Shown here: piece after piece, positions 54,504 to 63,835 of the stretch
How the letters are laid out: each line of letters opens with the position of its first letter
How positions within the stretch are numbered: position 1 is the stretch's first letter
NCBI GenBank assembly: GCA_050330635.1
Contig: JBHJNQ010000002.1
Coordinates: 1-64,000 of the forward strand
Length of the DNA stretch: 64,000 bases
Direction: 5' to 3'
Origin: CADEDH01 sp050330635
GTDB lineage: Bacteria > Actinomycetota > Acidimicrobiia > Acidimicrobiales > SZUA-35
Notes under the pieces: model-generated
What the model saw: the letters and a program-made list of their open reading frames with translations, nothing else
Databases searched by the model: none
What the model was told of the DNA's origin: nothing
Made by a program: the position numbers and the translations under genes

Positions 54504-55730
54504 ATGACCACGAGCCCGACGGGCCCGGGGGCCCGGGCTGTGGTATCGCTGGTGTTCATCACGGCAGCGTCGATGGTGGCCCAGGGTTTCGGGCGCTTCA
54601 CCTACCCGGTGCTCCTCGACGCCATCAACGACGATCTGGTCGGTAGCTACGCCCGGGCCGGCGTGTTGGGCACGATCAGCCTCGTCGCCTACCTGATCGG
54701 TACGGCGGTGGTGTCAGTGGCATCGACCCGGGTGGAACCGACGACGCTGGTCAAACTCGGGCTGAGCGGCTCGCTCGCCGGCCTCGTCCTGTTGACCGTG
54801 GCCCCTGGCTTTGCCGTGCTCGCCGTCGGCCTGTTCATCGCCGGACTGGGCGGGGCGGGCGTGTGGGTTCCGGCGCCGGGCATCGCCGCCTCCACCGTGG
54901 GGGCGGCCCGCAGCGGCCTGGCCATCGGCCTCGTCGGCTCCGGTATCGGGCTCGGCATCGTGGTCGCCGGGCCCCTGACCAACGCCGTGCGGGCGGCGGC
55001 CGGCGACGACGGGGCGTGGCGGCCCGTCTACGGCATCGAGGCCCTCGTGGCCGCCGTGGTGCTTATCGGTGTCCTCGTCGTCGTCCGGGTACCTTCCGGT
55101 GCCGGAAAGGCCACAACGGTGAGGGTCGGGGTGCTGCGGTCGGTGCCCGACTGGCCGTGGCTGGTGGCCGCCTTCGCCTTCTTCGGCATGTCGTACTCGT
55201 TGTATTTCTACTTTCTGGTGGCCGAGCTGCGGGAGGCCGGATGGTCGGCATCAGCGGCCTCCACCATCTTCGCCGTCGTCGGTCTCGCCTCCGCCACCGG
55301 CGGCATCGCCTTCGGCCGGTTGTCCGACCGCTACGGCCGCCCTCGGGCCATGGCCGTCGGCTTCATCCTGCTGATCGTGTCGCCCCCGCTGACCCTCGTC
55401 GGCCATCCGGTCGCCGTCGTGGCCGCCGCCGTGGCCTTCGGGCTCTGTGTGGCCGGCACGCCGACGACGATTGGGGCCGTCGTGGCCGACACCCTCGACG
55501 GGCGGGCCTTCGGGGCCGCCTTCGGCACCTTGACCCTCGTGTTCGGGGTGGCTCAGGTGCTGGGTCCACCGTTCGCCGGGGTCATGGCGGAGACCACCGG
55601 CACGTTCACGGTGCCGTTCGTGGCGGCGTCGGTGGTGGCCTGCGGCGGCCTCGGCTGCGCCGTGGCGTTGCAGCGGCGGGGGGTCAGAAGCCGCGAGCCA
55701 GCCACGTCCGCTGGGGCCTCGACGGCGTGA
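54504..55730 (+). CDS. MFS transporter, YbfB/YjiJ-like
   Basis: A 408-residue major facilitator with 12 membrane helices. The first helix carries GFGRFTYPVLLDAI, typical of the YbfB/YjiJ family. The loop 2-3 region is short, and GRLSDRYGRPRAMAVG is the cytoplasmic motif between helices 8 and 9. Substrate unknown. ATG 54504 follows TAGCGT (54491-54496) by seven bases, a leaderless start, against a longer frame from 53871 that is not believed. Confidence 0.9.
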   Translation: MTTSPTGPGARAVVSLVFITAASMVAQGFGRFTYPVLLDAINDDLVGSYARAGVLGTISLVAYLIGTAVVSVASTRVEPTTLVKLGLSGSLAGLVLLTVAPGFAVLAVGLFIAGLGGAGVWVPAPGIAASTVGAARSGLAIGLVGSGIGLGIVVAGPLTNAVRAAAGDDGAWRPVYGIEALVAAVVLIGVLVVVRVPSGAGKATTVRVGVLRSVPDWPWLVAAFAFFGMSYSLYFYFLVAELREAGWSASAASTIFAVVGLASATGGIAFGRLSDRYGRPRAMAVGFILLIVSPPLTLVGHPVAVVAAAVAFGLCVAGTPTTIGAVVADTLDGRAFGAAFGTLTLVFGVAQVLGPPFAGVMAETTGTFTVPFVAASVVACGGLGCAVALQRRGVRSREPATSAGASTA

Positions 55731-56000
55731 CGACGAGCAGCACCCGGTCGTCGCGGACCATCTCGGCCCGGAGCTCCTCGTCGGACTGCCCGGGGCGGCC
55801 GTGCTTGGCTCGCAGCGCCCGGAGGTAGGGCAGGCCGGCCTCGAGGTCGTCCGACGCCTCCACCGAGATCCGGTACTTCACCCGATCCTTGGTGGTGGAG
55901 ACGCAGAACTGCTCGCGGTCCCACAGGAACCAGTTGGGGGTGAGGTGGGGGCGGCCGTCGGCCGCCGGGGCGGGGCTCGGGGCCCACGCCACTAGGGTTG
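55684..56000 (-). pseudogene. PPOX/F420-type flavin-reductase-like gene, truncated and internally deleted
   Basis: The frame gives PHLTPNWFLWDREQFCVSTT then KDRVKYR, a clear pyridoxamine-oxidase-like (PPOX class) core, but it jumps directly to VEASDDLEAGLPYLRALRAK and a normal C-terminus. The usual segment of about 30-40 residues between these blocks is absent, and the N-terminus before GRPHLTPNWF lacks the family start. It overlaps the MFS 3' end. Best read as a decayed gene; a divergent short family member is possible. Confidence 0.6.
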
Positions 56001-56030
56001 GGGTCACCCTCCGGCGGGAAAGGCGATCCC

Positions 56031-57068
56031 ATGGCTGCACTACCGTCCCTCTCTACCTTTGCTCGCGTGGGCGACACCCTGCTCGAGGCGACCGTCGTCC
56101 CCAGCTTCTCCCGCATCGGGCCCGCCGTGCGGCGGCGCCTCGACCAGTGGACGCCCCCTCCCCGCGTCGATGGGGCCCGCATGCTGGTCACCGGAGCGAG
56201 CTCGGGGATCGGTCGGGCCGTGGCCGTCGGCCTGGTGGAGCGGGGGGCCGAGGTGATCGTCACCAGCCGGAGCCTCGACCGGGCGGAGCAGGCCGCCACC
56301 GGGATCGAGGAGGAGGCCGCCGACCGCGCCGTCGGCAACCGCACCGTCGGCAACCGCACCGGTGGCAGCGGGCCGGGCCGGGCCGTGCCCGCCGCGCTCG
56401 ACACCGCCGATTTCGGCTCGGTCAACGCCCTGGTCGAGCGGCTCAGCCTCGAGGGCGACCCGCTCACCGCCATCGTCCACAACGCCGGGGCCTTGACGGC
56501 GGACTTCCGCACCAACGACGAGGGGATGGAGCTGACGTTGGCGTCCCACCTCGTCGGCCCGTACCACCTGACCACCGCCCTGCGTCACCGGCTCACGACT
56601 CCGGGGCGGGTGCTGTGGATGTCGTCGGGCGGGATGTACACGCAGGGCCTCGACGTCGACCGGCTGGAGCTCCACGAGGAGCACTACCGGGGGGCCGTGG
56701 CCTACGCCCGAGCCAAGCGGGCCCAGGTGGAGCTGGTCGAGCTGCTCGGTCGGCGCTGGCATCCCGAGGTGATCATGCACGCCATGCATCCCGGGTGGGT
56801 GGCCACCGGCGGGATCGACGAGGGCCTCCCCGGCTTCTCCACGGTGATGGGGCCGCTGCTCCGCTCGGCCGAGGCGGGGGCCGACACCATGATCTGGCTG
56901 GCCTGCGGCGGGGCCGACGACGCGGCGCCGGGGTCGTTCTTCCTCGACCGCCGTCGACGGGGCACCGCCTACCTGCCGGGTACCGGCACCGATGACGCCG
57001 AGCGTCAGCGCCTGCTCGAGTGGCTCGATCTGGTGACCTTGCCGGCCCGTTCCACCACGGCGAACTGA
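56031..57068 (+). CDS. Short-chain dehydrogenase/reductase
   Basis: A 345-residue SDR, longer than the classical 250 because of a 45-residue N-terminal extension. It has the nucleotide motif VTGASSGIGRAVA, NAGAL, the catalytic Ser in RVLWMSSGGMY and YARAKRAQ (YxxxK). Closest in feel to the DHRS12-like group. Between beta strands 3 and 4 is a short insertion with a VGNRT repeat. ATG 56031 is chosen over the longer frame, which overlaps the decayed gene upstream; GGGAAAGG lies near. Confidence 0.88.
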   Translation: MAALPSLSTFARVGDTLLEATVVPSFSRIGPAVRRRLDQWTPPPRVDGARMLVTGASSGIGRAVAVGLVERGAEVIVTSRSLDRAEQAATGIEEEAADRAVGNRTVGNRTGGSGPGRAVPAALDTADFGSVNALVERLSLEGDPLTAIVHNAGALTADFRTNDEGMELTLASHLVGPYHLTTALRHRLTTPGRVLWMSSGGMYTQGLDVDRLELHEEHYRGAVAYARAKRAQVELVELLGRRWHPEVIMHAMHPGWVATGGIDEGLPGFSTVMGPLLRSAEAGADTMIWLACGGADDAAPGSFFLDRRRRGTAYLPGTGTDDAERQRLLEWLDLVTLPARSTTAN

Positions 57069-57098
57069 GCCGGCCCCGCCCACCAGCCCGGGGGCGGG

Positions 57099-57301
57099 TC
57101 AGACCTTGCGGAGTTCGGTCGAGCACTCGATCGCCGCTCTGTTCGATGAGGAAGGTCGGTTCGGCGGCGGAGGCGTGACGGGCCAGATCGTTGCCACTTG
57201 GTTCGGGCCGCATCGCGCTCGAAGCGTTCGGTGATCCGGCCGGTTCCGGTGCCCCGACCCCAGGCCCATTCGACGGTGTCGCCGACGTGCAGATCGCTCA
57301 C
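57099..57301 (-). pseudogene. HVA/Tudor-domain (DUF2945) gene with two frameshifts
   Basis: Read on the minus strand from GTG 57301, MSDLHVGDTVEWAWGRGTGT and ITERFERDAARTK match the N-terminal half of the hypervirulence-associated Tudor family. The expected next block is in a second frame (ARHASAAEPTFLIEQSGDRV), and the normal ending, STELRKV then stop, is in a third. So one base is lost or gained near 57195 and again near 57125. Either a young pseudogene or sequencing errors. Confidence 0.68.
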
Positions 57302-57531
57302 GGAACGGGCCCTTCCCCGCCCGTCGTCCGGCCAAACGGTGGCACGGCCCCGACCTCGCCAACTTCGCGCCCCCGGGCGAAGCCGGGTAAAACGGACTGA
57401 TCGCTCGTGCCCGCACCACGGCCGCCGCCTCCGGCGCGACCGCTCCCGACGGTGGGCGGCCGGCAGGCGTCGCCGGCCGCTCGGGCCCGCCCCTACCGAC
57501 CGCCACCTCCGACCGTGGAGGCGGGTGGTGG
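57302..57531 (+). other. Intergenic/leader region before the ABC exporter
   Basis: 230 bases with no separate gene. The exporter frame stays open from 57391 with only CTG as an upstream start; its translation there is Pro/Ala/Gly-rich and may or may not be part of the protein. No clear promoter seen. Confidence 0.4.
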
Positions 57532-59334
57532 TTGTTGCGCCGGGCCATGCGGGCGGAATGGAAGGGCCTGGCCATCGGCATGGCGGTGGCGTTGGGCTGG
57601 ACGGCGGCCCGGGTGGCGGTGCCGTGGCTGGTACAGCAGGCCATCGACGACGGCATCCAACGCGACGGAGCCCTCGTGCGGTGGTTCCTCATCCTCACGG
57701 CGGCGGGGGCGGCGTCGGCGGCGTTCACCGGCCTGCGGCGGTATTGGGCGTTCCGCAATGCCCGCCGGGTCGAGATGACGCTGCGCGACCGCCTCTTCGC
57801 CCACGTCCAACGACTGCACTTCGCGTTCCACGATTCGGTCCAGACCGGCGACCTCATGAGCCGGGCCAACACCGACCTGCAGCACTTCCAGAACTTCATC
57901 ACGATGGTGCCGGTCACCGCCGGCAACGTCGTGGTGGTCATCGCCGTCACCGTCATCCTGTTGGTCACGGCCCCGGGCCTGGCGGTGCTGGCCCTGCTGT
58001 TCCTGCCCCTCGTCAACGTGATGGGGCGACGGTTCGGGCAACGCCTCCACCCCGCGGTCATGGGCATCCAGACCGAGTCGGCCGAGCTGGCCTCGGTGGT
58101 CGAGGAATCGGTGGCCGGGGTGCGGGTGGTCAAGGGGTTCGGGGCCGAGGGGGTGAGGACGGACCGGCTGGCCGCCGAGGCCGACGACGTGTACGACCAG
58201 TCGATGGCGGCGGCCCGGATCCGGTCGGTCTACCTGCCGGCGGTGGAACTGCTTCCCAGCCTCGGGCTGATCCTGGTGTTGTGGCGGGGCGGGCAACTCG
58301 TGATCGACGGGGCCCTCACGGTGGGGGAGCTCGTCAGCTTCAACATCTATGTCGGCATGCTGATCCAACCCTTGCGGATGCTGGGAATGATCATCGCCAG
58401 CGGTCAGCGGGCGTCGGCCGCCGGGCAGCGCATCCACGGAGTGCTGGCCACCGCACCCGAGATCGTCGACCCGGCCCGGCCGGTGCCGCTACCGCCGCTC
58501 GAGCGACCCGGACACGTGCGCTTCGACGGGGTCAGCTTCGCCTATCCCGACGAGCCGGAGGTGGCGGTGCTCCACGACCTCGATCTCGACATCGCCCCCG
58601 GGGAGACGGTGGCCCTCGTCGGTGCGACCGGTTCGGGCAAGTCGACGATCGCCCGGCTCCTCCCCCGGTTCTACGAGGTGACGGCGGGCTCGATCACCGT
58701 CGACGGGGTCGACGTGCGACGGGTGCGGCGCCAGGAGCTGCGGCGGGCGGTGGGAATCGTGTTCGAGGAGACCTTTCTGTTCAGCGCCTCGATCGCCGAC
58801 AACATCGCCTTCGCCGACCCGGAGGCCGACGGTGCGGCCATCGAGCACGCGGCCCGCCTGGCCGGCGCCCACGACTTCATCGTCGAGCTCCAGCGGGGCT
58901 ACGACACGCTGTTGGGCGAGCGGGGCTACTCGCTGTCGGGGGGTCAGCGGCAGCGGATCGCCATCGCCCGGGCCGTGCTGGCCGACCCCCGTGTCGTCAT
59001 CCTCGACGACGCCACGTCGGCCGTCGACCCCACGAAGGAGCACGAGATTCGCGACGCCCTGACCGAAGTGATGGGACGGAGGACCACGCTCGTGATCGCC
59101 CACCGGCCGGCCACGGTGGCCCTGGCCGACCGGGTGGTGCTTCTCGACCGGGGTCGCATCGTGGCCGAGGGATCGCATCGAGATCTGCTGGCCACCAGCG
59201 CCCGCTATCGCCAGGTGCTGGCGGCCGGCGACGCCGCCACACCGGGCCCCGCCACGACCGGCCACGGCCGGGGTGTGGCCGACCACGGCCAGGCCACGAC
59301 CGGCGACAGCCACACGGCCAGCGGGGTCGACTGA
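57532..59334 (+). CDS. ABC exporter half-transporter with atypical Walker B (first subunit)
   Basis: A 600-residue type IV ABC exporter: six-helix membrane domain (1-320) then ATPase domain with Walker A GATGSGKST (364-372), signature YSLSGGQRQR and Walker B VVILDDATSAVD. The catalytic Glu after Walker B is Asp493 here, as in the degenerate site of heterodimeric exporters such as TM287/288 and BmrCD. TTG 57532 is a tentative start. The C-terminus is an unusual His/Thr/Gly-rich tail. Its stop overlaps the second subunit's ATG. Confidence 0.92.
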   Translation: MLRRAMRAEWKGLAIGMAVALGWTAARVAVPWLVQQAIDDGIQRDGALVRWFLILTAAGAASAAFTGLRRYWAFRNARRVEMTLRDRLFAHVQRLHFAFHDSVQTGDLMSRANTDLQHFQNFITMVPVTAGNVVVVIAVTVILLVTAPGLAVLALLFLPLVNVMGRRFGQRLHPAVMGIQTESAELASVVEESVAGVRVVKGFGAEGVRTDRLAAEADDVYDQSMAAARIRSVYLPAVELLPSLGLILVLWRGGQLVIDGALTVGELVSFNIYVGMLIQPLRMLGMIIASGQRASAAGQRIHGVLATAPEIVDPARPVPLPPLERPGHVRFDGVSFAYPDEPEVAVLHDLDLDIAPGETVALVGATGSGKSTIARLLPRFYEVTAGSITVDGVDVRRVRRQELRRAVGIVFEETFLFSASIADNIAFADPEADGAAIEHAARLAGAHDFIVELQRGYDTLLGERGYSLSGGQRQRIAIARAVLADPRVVILDDATSAVDPTKEHEIRDALTEVMGRRTTLVIAHRPATVALADRVVLLDRGRIVAEGSHRDLLATSARYRQVLAAGDAATPGPATTGHGRGVADHGQATTGDSHTASGVD

Positions 59335-61130
59335 TGGCGGGGTGGATGGCGGGCGGGGTGTCGGCCGAGGATCGCCTCGACCTGGCCGAGACGGGGCACG
59401 TTCTGCGGCGCACGGCGCGGATGCTCCGCCCCTACCGGCGGCGGGGGATGGCGGCTATCGCCCTGCTGGTGGTCTGGACGATGGCCCTTCTGGCCGGGCC
59501 GGTGCTGGTACGGACCGCCATCGACGAGGGGATGCGGGTCGGTGACCGGGGTGTCGTCAACGCCGCCGCCGCCGGCTACGTGGTGGCGGCGGCCGTCGCC
59601 TACGTCACCTACCGGTTCGGTATCGCCAGCCTGGCCTGGGTCGGTGAGAGCTTCCTGCGCGACCTCCGCAACCGGGCGTTCCGGCACATGATGCGCCAGT
59701 CGATGGGATTCTTCGACCGGAACAAGGCCGGGGTGCTGGTGTCGCGGATGACCTCCGACATCGACTCGTTGGCCGAGCTCGTCCAGTACGGGTTGTTGAT
59801 GTTCGTGTCGGCGACGCTGGTGCTGGGGTTGTCCCTGGTGCTGCTGGTGTTGTTGAGCTGGCAGCTGACCCTGGTGGTGCTGGCGGTCGTGCCCTTCCTG
59901 GTGCCGGCGAGCATGAAGTTCAAGCGGGCGTCCAACGACGCCTACCTCGACGTGCGGGATGAGATCGCCGGGACGTTGTCGAGCCTGCAGGAGGGGTTCA
60001 GCGGGGTGCGGGTGGTGCAGGCCTTCGCCCGCGAAGACGTGGAGGCGGGCCGGTTCGCCACCACCAATCACCGCCTCTACCGGTCGCATATGCGCTCGGT
60101 CCGCATCGCCGCCTGGTACCTGCCGGTCGTCGACTTCAGCGGGGTGTTCGCCACGGGGTTGGCGGTGGCGGTGGGCGGGCTCATGGTGCGCGACGGGCGG
60201 ATCACGTTGGGGACGGTGGCGGCGTTCGTGCTGTTGTTGTCGAACCTGTTCGAGCCGGTCCAGCAGCTGAGTCAGCTGTTCAACATGGTCCAGTCGGGAA
60301 CGGCGTCGCTGGCCAAGCTCTACGACCTGCTCGACACCGAGGTCGAGCTGGGGGTGAGCGCCGAGGCGGTGGCCCTCCCGGCGGCGGGGGTGCTGGCGGT
60401 GCGGGGAGCGTCGTTCGCCTACGGTCCGGATGAACCCGACGTGCTGCACCGCGTCGACCTGCTCGTCACCGAGGGCGAGCGACTGGCGCTGGTGGGGCCG
60501 ACCGGGGCGGGCAAGTCGACGTTGGCCAAGCTGATGGCCCGGCTGTACGACCCGACGGCCGGTTCGGTGTCGTTCGGTGGGGTCGACCTGCGATCGGCGA
60601 CGATGGCCAGCCTGCGGGAGCGGATCGTGGTCGTACCCCAGGAGGGGTTCCTGTTCGCCGGAACCGTGGCCGACAACATCACGGTGGCCCGGCCGGGGGC
60701 CACCGACGCCGACGTCGAGGAGGCACTGCGGCGCATCGGGGCGTGGGATCGGATCGCCGCCCTGCCCCAGGGAATGCACACGATGGTGCGGGAGCGGGGC
60801 AGCCGGCTGTCGGCCGGGGAGCGCCAGCTGGTGTCGCTGGCCCGGGCGGCCGTGGTCGACCCGGCGGTGCTGGTGTTGGACGAGGCGACGTCGAGCCTCG
60901 ATCCGGGAACCGAGGTGCTGGTGGAGCGGGCGATGGAGGCGCTGATGGAGGGGCGGACCGTCATCGTCATCGCCCACCGGCTGTCGACCTCGGAGCGCAG
61001 CGACCGGGTCGGCGTGGTCGACGGTGGCCGGCTGGTGGAGCTGGGGACCCACGACGAGCTGGTGGCGGCCGGCGGGCCCTACGCCGAGCTGTACGCCGCC
61101 TGGCAGCGGGGCCTGTCGACGACGGGCTGA
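59334..61130 (+). CDS. ABC exporter half-transporter (second subunit)
   Basis: A 598-residue partner of the preceding protein. Membrane domain, then ATPase domain with Walker A GPTGAGKST (388-396), signature RLSAGERQ (a variant of LSGGQ) and a canonical Walker B VLVLDEATSSLD with catalytic Glu517. With the first subunit it would form one standard site (LSGGQ plus this Glu) and one degenerate site (LSAGE plus Asp). ATG overlaps the preceding TGA by one base. Substrate unknown; lipids or drugs are common for the class. Confidence 0.93.
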   Translation: MAGWMAGGVSAEDRLDLAETGHVLRRTARMLRPYRRRGMAAIALLVVWTMALLAGPVLVRTAIDEGMRVGDRGVVNAAAAGYVVAAAVAYVTYRFGIASLAWVGESFLRDLRNRAFRHMMRQSMGFFDRNKAGVLVSRMTSDIDSLAELVQYGLLMFVSATLVLGLSLVLLVLLSWQLTLVVLAVVPFLVPASMKFKRASNDAYLDVRDEIAGTLSSLQEGFSGVRVVQAFAREDVEAGRFATTNHRLYRSHMRSVRIAAWYLPVVDFSGVFATGLAVAVGGLMVRDGRITLGTVAAFVLLLSNLFEPVQQLSQLFNMVQSGTASLAKLYDLLDTEVELGVSAEAVALPAAGVLAVRGASFAYGPDEPDVLHRVDLLVTEGERLALVGPTGAGKSTLAKLMARLYDPTAGSVSFGGVDLRSATMASLRERIVVVPQEGFLFAGTVADNITVARPGATDADVEEALRRIGAWDRIAALPQGMHTMVRERGSRLSAGERQLVSLARAAVVDPAVLVLDEATSSLDPGTEVLVERAMEALMEGRTVIVIAHRLSTSERSDRVGVVDGGRLVELGTHDELVAAGGPYAELYAAWQRGLSTTG

Positions 61131-61151
61131 ACCGGGGCCGGACCCGTTCGC

Positions 61152-62291
61152 TCAATTGGCCGGGAGGACGACGGGAAAGTTCCGGGGGGTGCCCCGACCG
61201 CTGGTGGTCAGAGGGCGGGAGGGAAAGTCGAACACGACGTTGGATCGGTCGGTTCGATGGTCGATGAGGCGACGGTAGAGGCGCTCGTGGTCGAGGGCCA
61301 TGCGGTGCATGGTGAACCGTTGCTCGACATGGCGGCGGCAGCGGCGGCGGTCGATGGAGCCGATGTCGGCGGCGGCGGCGATCAGGTCGGCGTGCCGGTC
61401 GGCGATGATGCCGGTTTCGCCGTCGGCGATGATCTCGGGGGCGGAGCCGGCGGAGCAGGAGATGACCGGGGTGCCGCAGGCCATGGACTCGATGGCGGTC
61501 AACCCGAACGGCTCGGGCCAGCGGATGGGGTGGAGCATGGCGAGGGCGCCGCCGAGGAGGGCGGCCCGGTCGGTGAGCTCGGGATCGCCGACGTACTCGA
61601 CGTGATCGTCGAGCAGTGGTTCGACGACGGCTTCGTAGTAGTCGTGCTCGGCGTCGGTGCGCAGGGGGGCGGCGATGCGGAGGGGAAGGCCGACGTGGCG
61701 GGCCACCTCGACCGCCGTCTCGATGCTGGCGCCGCCGGCGGGCTGGAAGGCGCCGAAGGTCACGAGGTAGCGGCCCGCCTCGGGGCGGAAGGGGTAACGG
61801 GCGAGGTCGACACCGTGGTGGATGACGTCCTCGACTTCGAGGGTGTGGGGTGCCCGGCTGGCCTGATCGTGGGAGACGGCGATGACGGGCACCTGGTAGC
61901 CGGTCTGGCGGTAGGCATCGAGGACGTCGCTGTCGAAGAGGCCATGATTGGTGGCGACCACCGCGATGCCGCGCCGCTGGTGACGCAGGAACGGACCGGC
62001 GACCGTGTGGTCGTGGATGATGGCGCAGTCGGCGAGCTCCTCGTCGAAGCCACCCAACTGCCGACTGGCGTAGACCGAACGGGCCAGCCGCTCGACCTCG
62101 ATCGGCCCAATCGACGGATGCACGAGCTGCGACGGGGCGGGATCGTCCTCCGCCGTGAACAGCAGCACCTCGTGTCCGAGCTCGTGGAGGCCCCGGGCCA
62201 GATTGGCGACGGCGATCCTGATCCCCCGTGCCCGGCTCACCGCTTCGGTCGGAACCACCAACCCCACCCGTAGCCTTCGTCCCGCAGTCAT
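61152..62291 (-). CDS. GT4-family glycosyltransferase
   Basis: A 379-residue GT-B retaining glycosyltransferase. The N-terminal domain has GLVVPTEAVSRARGIRIAVA and a DHTVAGPFL loop; the C-terminal nucleotide-sugar domain has the EPFGLTAIESMACGTPVIS motif (the E-x7-E pair). Acceptor and sugar are not predictable. ATG 62291 has GAAGGG upstream. Convergent with the ABC exporter operon, and preceded on its strand by a TTGACA and the palindrome AGTTAC-C-GTAACT. Confidence 0.9.
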   Translation of the reverse strand: MTAGRRLRVGLVVPTEAVSRARGIRIAVANLARGLHELGHEVLLFTAEDDPAPSQLVHPSIGPIEVERLARSVYASRQLGGFDEELADCAIIHDHTVAGPFLRHQRRGIAVVATNHGLFDSDVLDAYRQTGYQVPVIAVSHDQASRAPHTLEVEDVIHHGVDLARYPFRPEAGRYLVTFGAFQPAGGASIETAVEVARHVGLPLRIAAPLRTDAEHDYYEAVVEPLLDDHVEYVGDPELTDRAALLGGALAMLHPIRWPEPFGLTAIESMACGTPVISCSAGSAPEIIADGETGIIADRHADLIAAAADIGSIDRRRCRRHVEQRFTMHRMALDHERLYRRLIDHRTDRSNVVFDFPSRPLTTSGRGTPRNFPVVLPAN

Positions 62292-62373
62292 GTCCCCTTC
62301 ACTCCCTTCCGCCGTGGCGTTGTCGGAATCGGCCGGAGCGACGCTGCTATGACGTACGACACACACTCCCAGT

Positions 62374-62396
62374 AGTTACCGTAACTTGTCAAAACC
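62374..62396 (-). promoter_or_regulatory. Promoter/operator of the glycosyltransferase
   Basis: TTGACA on the minus strand is followed at once by AGTTACGGTAACT, a near-perfect 13-base palindrome (62374-62386) placed in the spacer, where a bound repressor would block initiation. No clear -10. Confidence 0.45.
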
Positions 62397-62491
62397 ATGA
62401 CTCGGGGTGACCACTCACGCCAACGGTCGCTGTGTGCGCTGGGCTACAGTGCTGCGGAGATTACTGGCCGGACGGAAGTGAGGGAGGGCGG

Positions 62492-63358
62492 TTGAGCACG
62501 GCACCGCGATCGCCGGTCGTTTCTCGCTGGGAGTTGGCACTGCGCCTCAAAACCCGCAGGCTGGAGCTGGGGATGAGCGCCGACGATGTGAGCCAGGCAC
62601 TTGGTTTCACGCGCAACTACTGGTCACAGGTGGAGAACGAGCGGACAACCCTGGCAGAGGACAAGCTCACACTGGCGATGGACGTCCTCCAGTTCGATGA
62701 CTACGAGAAGGCAGAGCTCGCCGAACTGAGGGAGACACGAGAACGGGCTTGGTGGGACGATCCTGCGTTGCAGTTGGATGCCGACGCCAAACACCTCATC
62801 GGCCTCGAACATGGCGCACGGGCCCTTCGTACTGCAGATACGTCGTTCGTCCCAGGTTTGCTCCAGACCAAGGACTACGCCGAGGCGGTCATCAAGTCGG
62901 ATCCGGTTTTCAGAGCGATCGATACCTCTCGGCAGGTCCGGACACGCCTGGCAAGACAGGAGCGGCTGACCAGCGAGCCACGCCTGAATCTCACTGCAAT
63001 CGTCAGCGAGGCCGTTATTCGTCAACAGATCGGCGGCCCTGAGGTCCTTCGACGGCAGCTCGACCACTTAGCCTCGCTCATCGTGGATCTCGATGAAACG
63101 CTCGACGTTCGCGTCTTGCCGTTTGCGACGAACCCTGGTCCGTTGATCGGGTCGTCCACGCTCGTCTTCATGGATTTCGCCAGCCCTAGCTTACCAACGG
63201 TCGCATGGCAAGAGGCGATCCGCCCACTGGGAATAATCGACGACGAGACACAACTGACTTGGCTCGAAGTTTGCTATAACCGAGGCTTGGAGAGGTGCCT
63301 GAGCAGGGCAGACTCGCTTGAAGCGATCCGCCAAGCATCAAGGCGCTTGTCGCGCTGA
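62492..63358 (+). CDS. XRE-family regulator with DUF5753 domain
   Basis: A 288-residue regulator. The N-terminal helix-turn-helix reads LKTRRLELGMSADDVSQALG and FTRNYWSQVENERTTL; the C-terminal ligand-binding-like domain is DUF5753 (ALRTADTSFVPGLLQTKDYA, then FATNPGPLIGSSTLVFMDFA). Such proteins are abundant in actinomycetes and pair with DUF397 proteins, as in WhiJ-BldB-type systems of Streptomyces. TTG 62492 with GGGAGGG upstream is chosen. Codon use is less G/C-rich than the neighbours, suggesting transfer. Confidence 0.9.
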   Translation: MSTAPRSPVVSRWELALRLKTRRLELGMSADDVSQALGFTRNYWSQVENERTTLAEDKLTLAMDVLQFDDYEKAELAELRETRERAWWDDPALQLDADAKHLIGLEHGARALRTADTSFVPGLLQTKDYAEAVIKSDPVFRAIDTSRQVRTRLARQERLTSEPRLNLTAIVSEAVIRQQIGGPEVLRRQLDHLASLIVDLDETLDVRVLPFATNPGPLIGSSTLVFMDFASPSLPTVAWQEAIRPLGIIDDETQLTWLEVCYNRGLERCLSRADSLEAIRQASRRLSR

Positions 63359-63387
63359 CTGCGACATATCGACGTTAGGACAACGAT

Positions 63388-63747
63388 GTGACTGACCATG
63401 ACCTCGGCTTCGCTCGCGCTGCTTTCACCACCAGTAGCTACTGCTCGCAGGCCACTTGCGTCGGCGTACGGTTCCTCGCCGACGCCGTCGTCGTCGCCAA
63501 CACGACCCTGCCGGCTGGGCCCATCATCAGCGCCACTGACAACGAGTGGAACGCCCTCCTCGATCTCATCCAAGACGGCGATTGCGCACCCACAACGGCA
63601 TCGCTCAAAGTGATTCTTGCGTCGAATGGACAAGCCGATCTTGAACTGGAAGAGATCACAATCTCGTACTCGGCTGAGGAGTGGCGCGACTTCGTGCGCG
63701 GTGTGCAAGCCGGTGAGATGCGCCGTCACAGCTTGATTCCTGCCTGA
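63388..63747 (+). CDS. DUF397-like protein, partner of the XRE regulator
   Basis: A 119-residue protein with FTTSSYCSQATCVGVRFLAD and GPIISATDNEWNALLDLI, a DUF397 unit, followed by a second partial unit ending YSAEEWRDFVRGVQAGE. Single-unit DUF397 proteins are about 60-70 residues, so this looks like a degenerate tandem duplication. Starts 29 bases after the XRE gene, same strand, and shares its less G/C-rich composition. Confidence 0.8.
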   Translation: MTDHDLGFARAAFTTSSYCSQATCVGVRFLADAVVVANTTLPAGPIISATDNEWNALLDLIQDGDCAPTTASLKVILASNGQADLELEEITISYSAEEWRDFVRGVQAGEMRRHSLIPA

Positions 63748-63835
63748 AACGCTCACCACACAGGGCGTCGCAGTTGCAGATGGTGCAGAAGAGGTTCGCG
63801 TCCAACGCGTGCCGCTGACAGCCCGCCGGCCGAGC

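Noticed and set aside
57198..59333. Long upstream extension of the second ABC subunit frame
   Set aside because: The extension overlaps the complete first subunit in another frame; the real second subunit starts at the overlapping ATG 59334.
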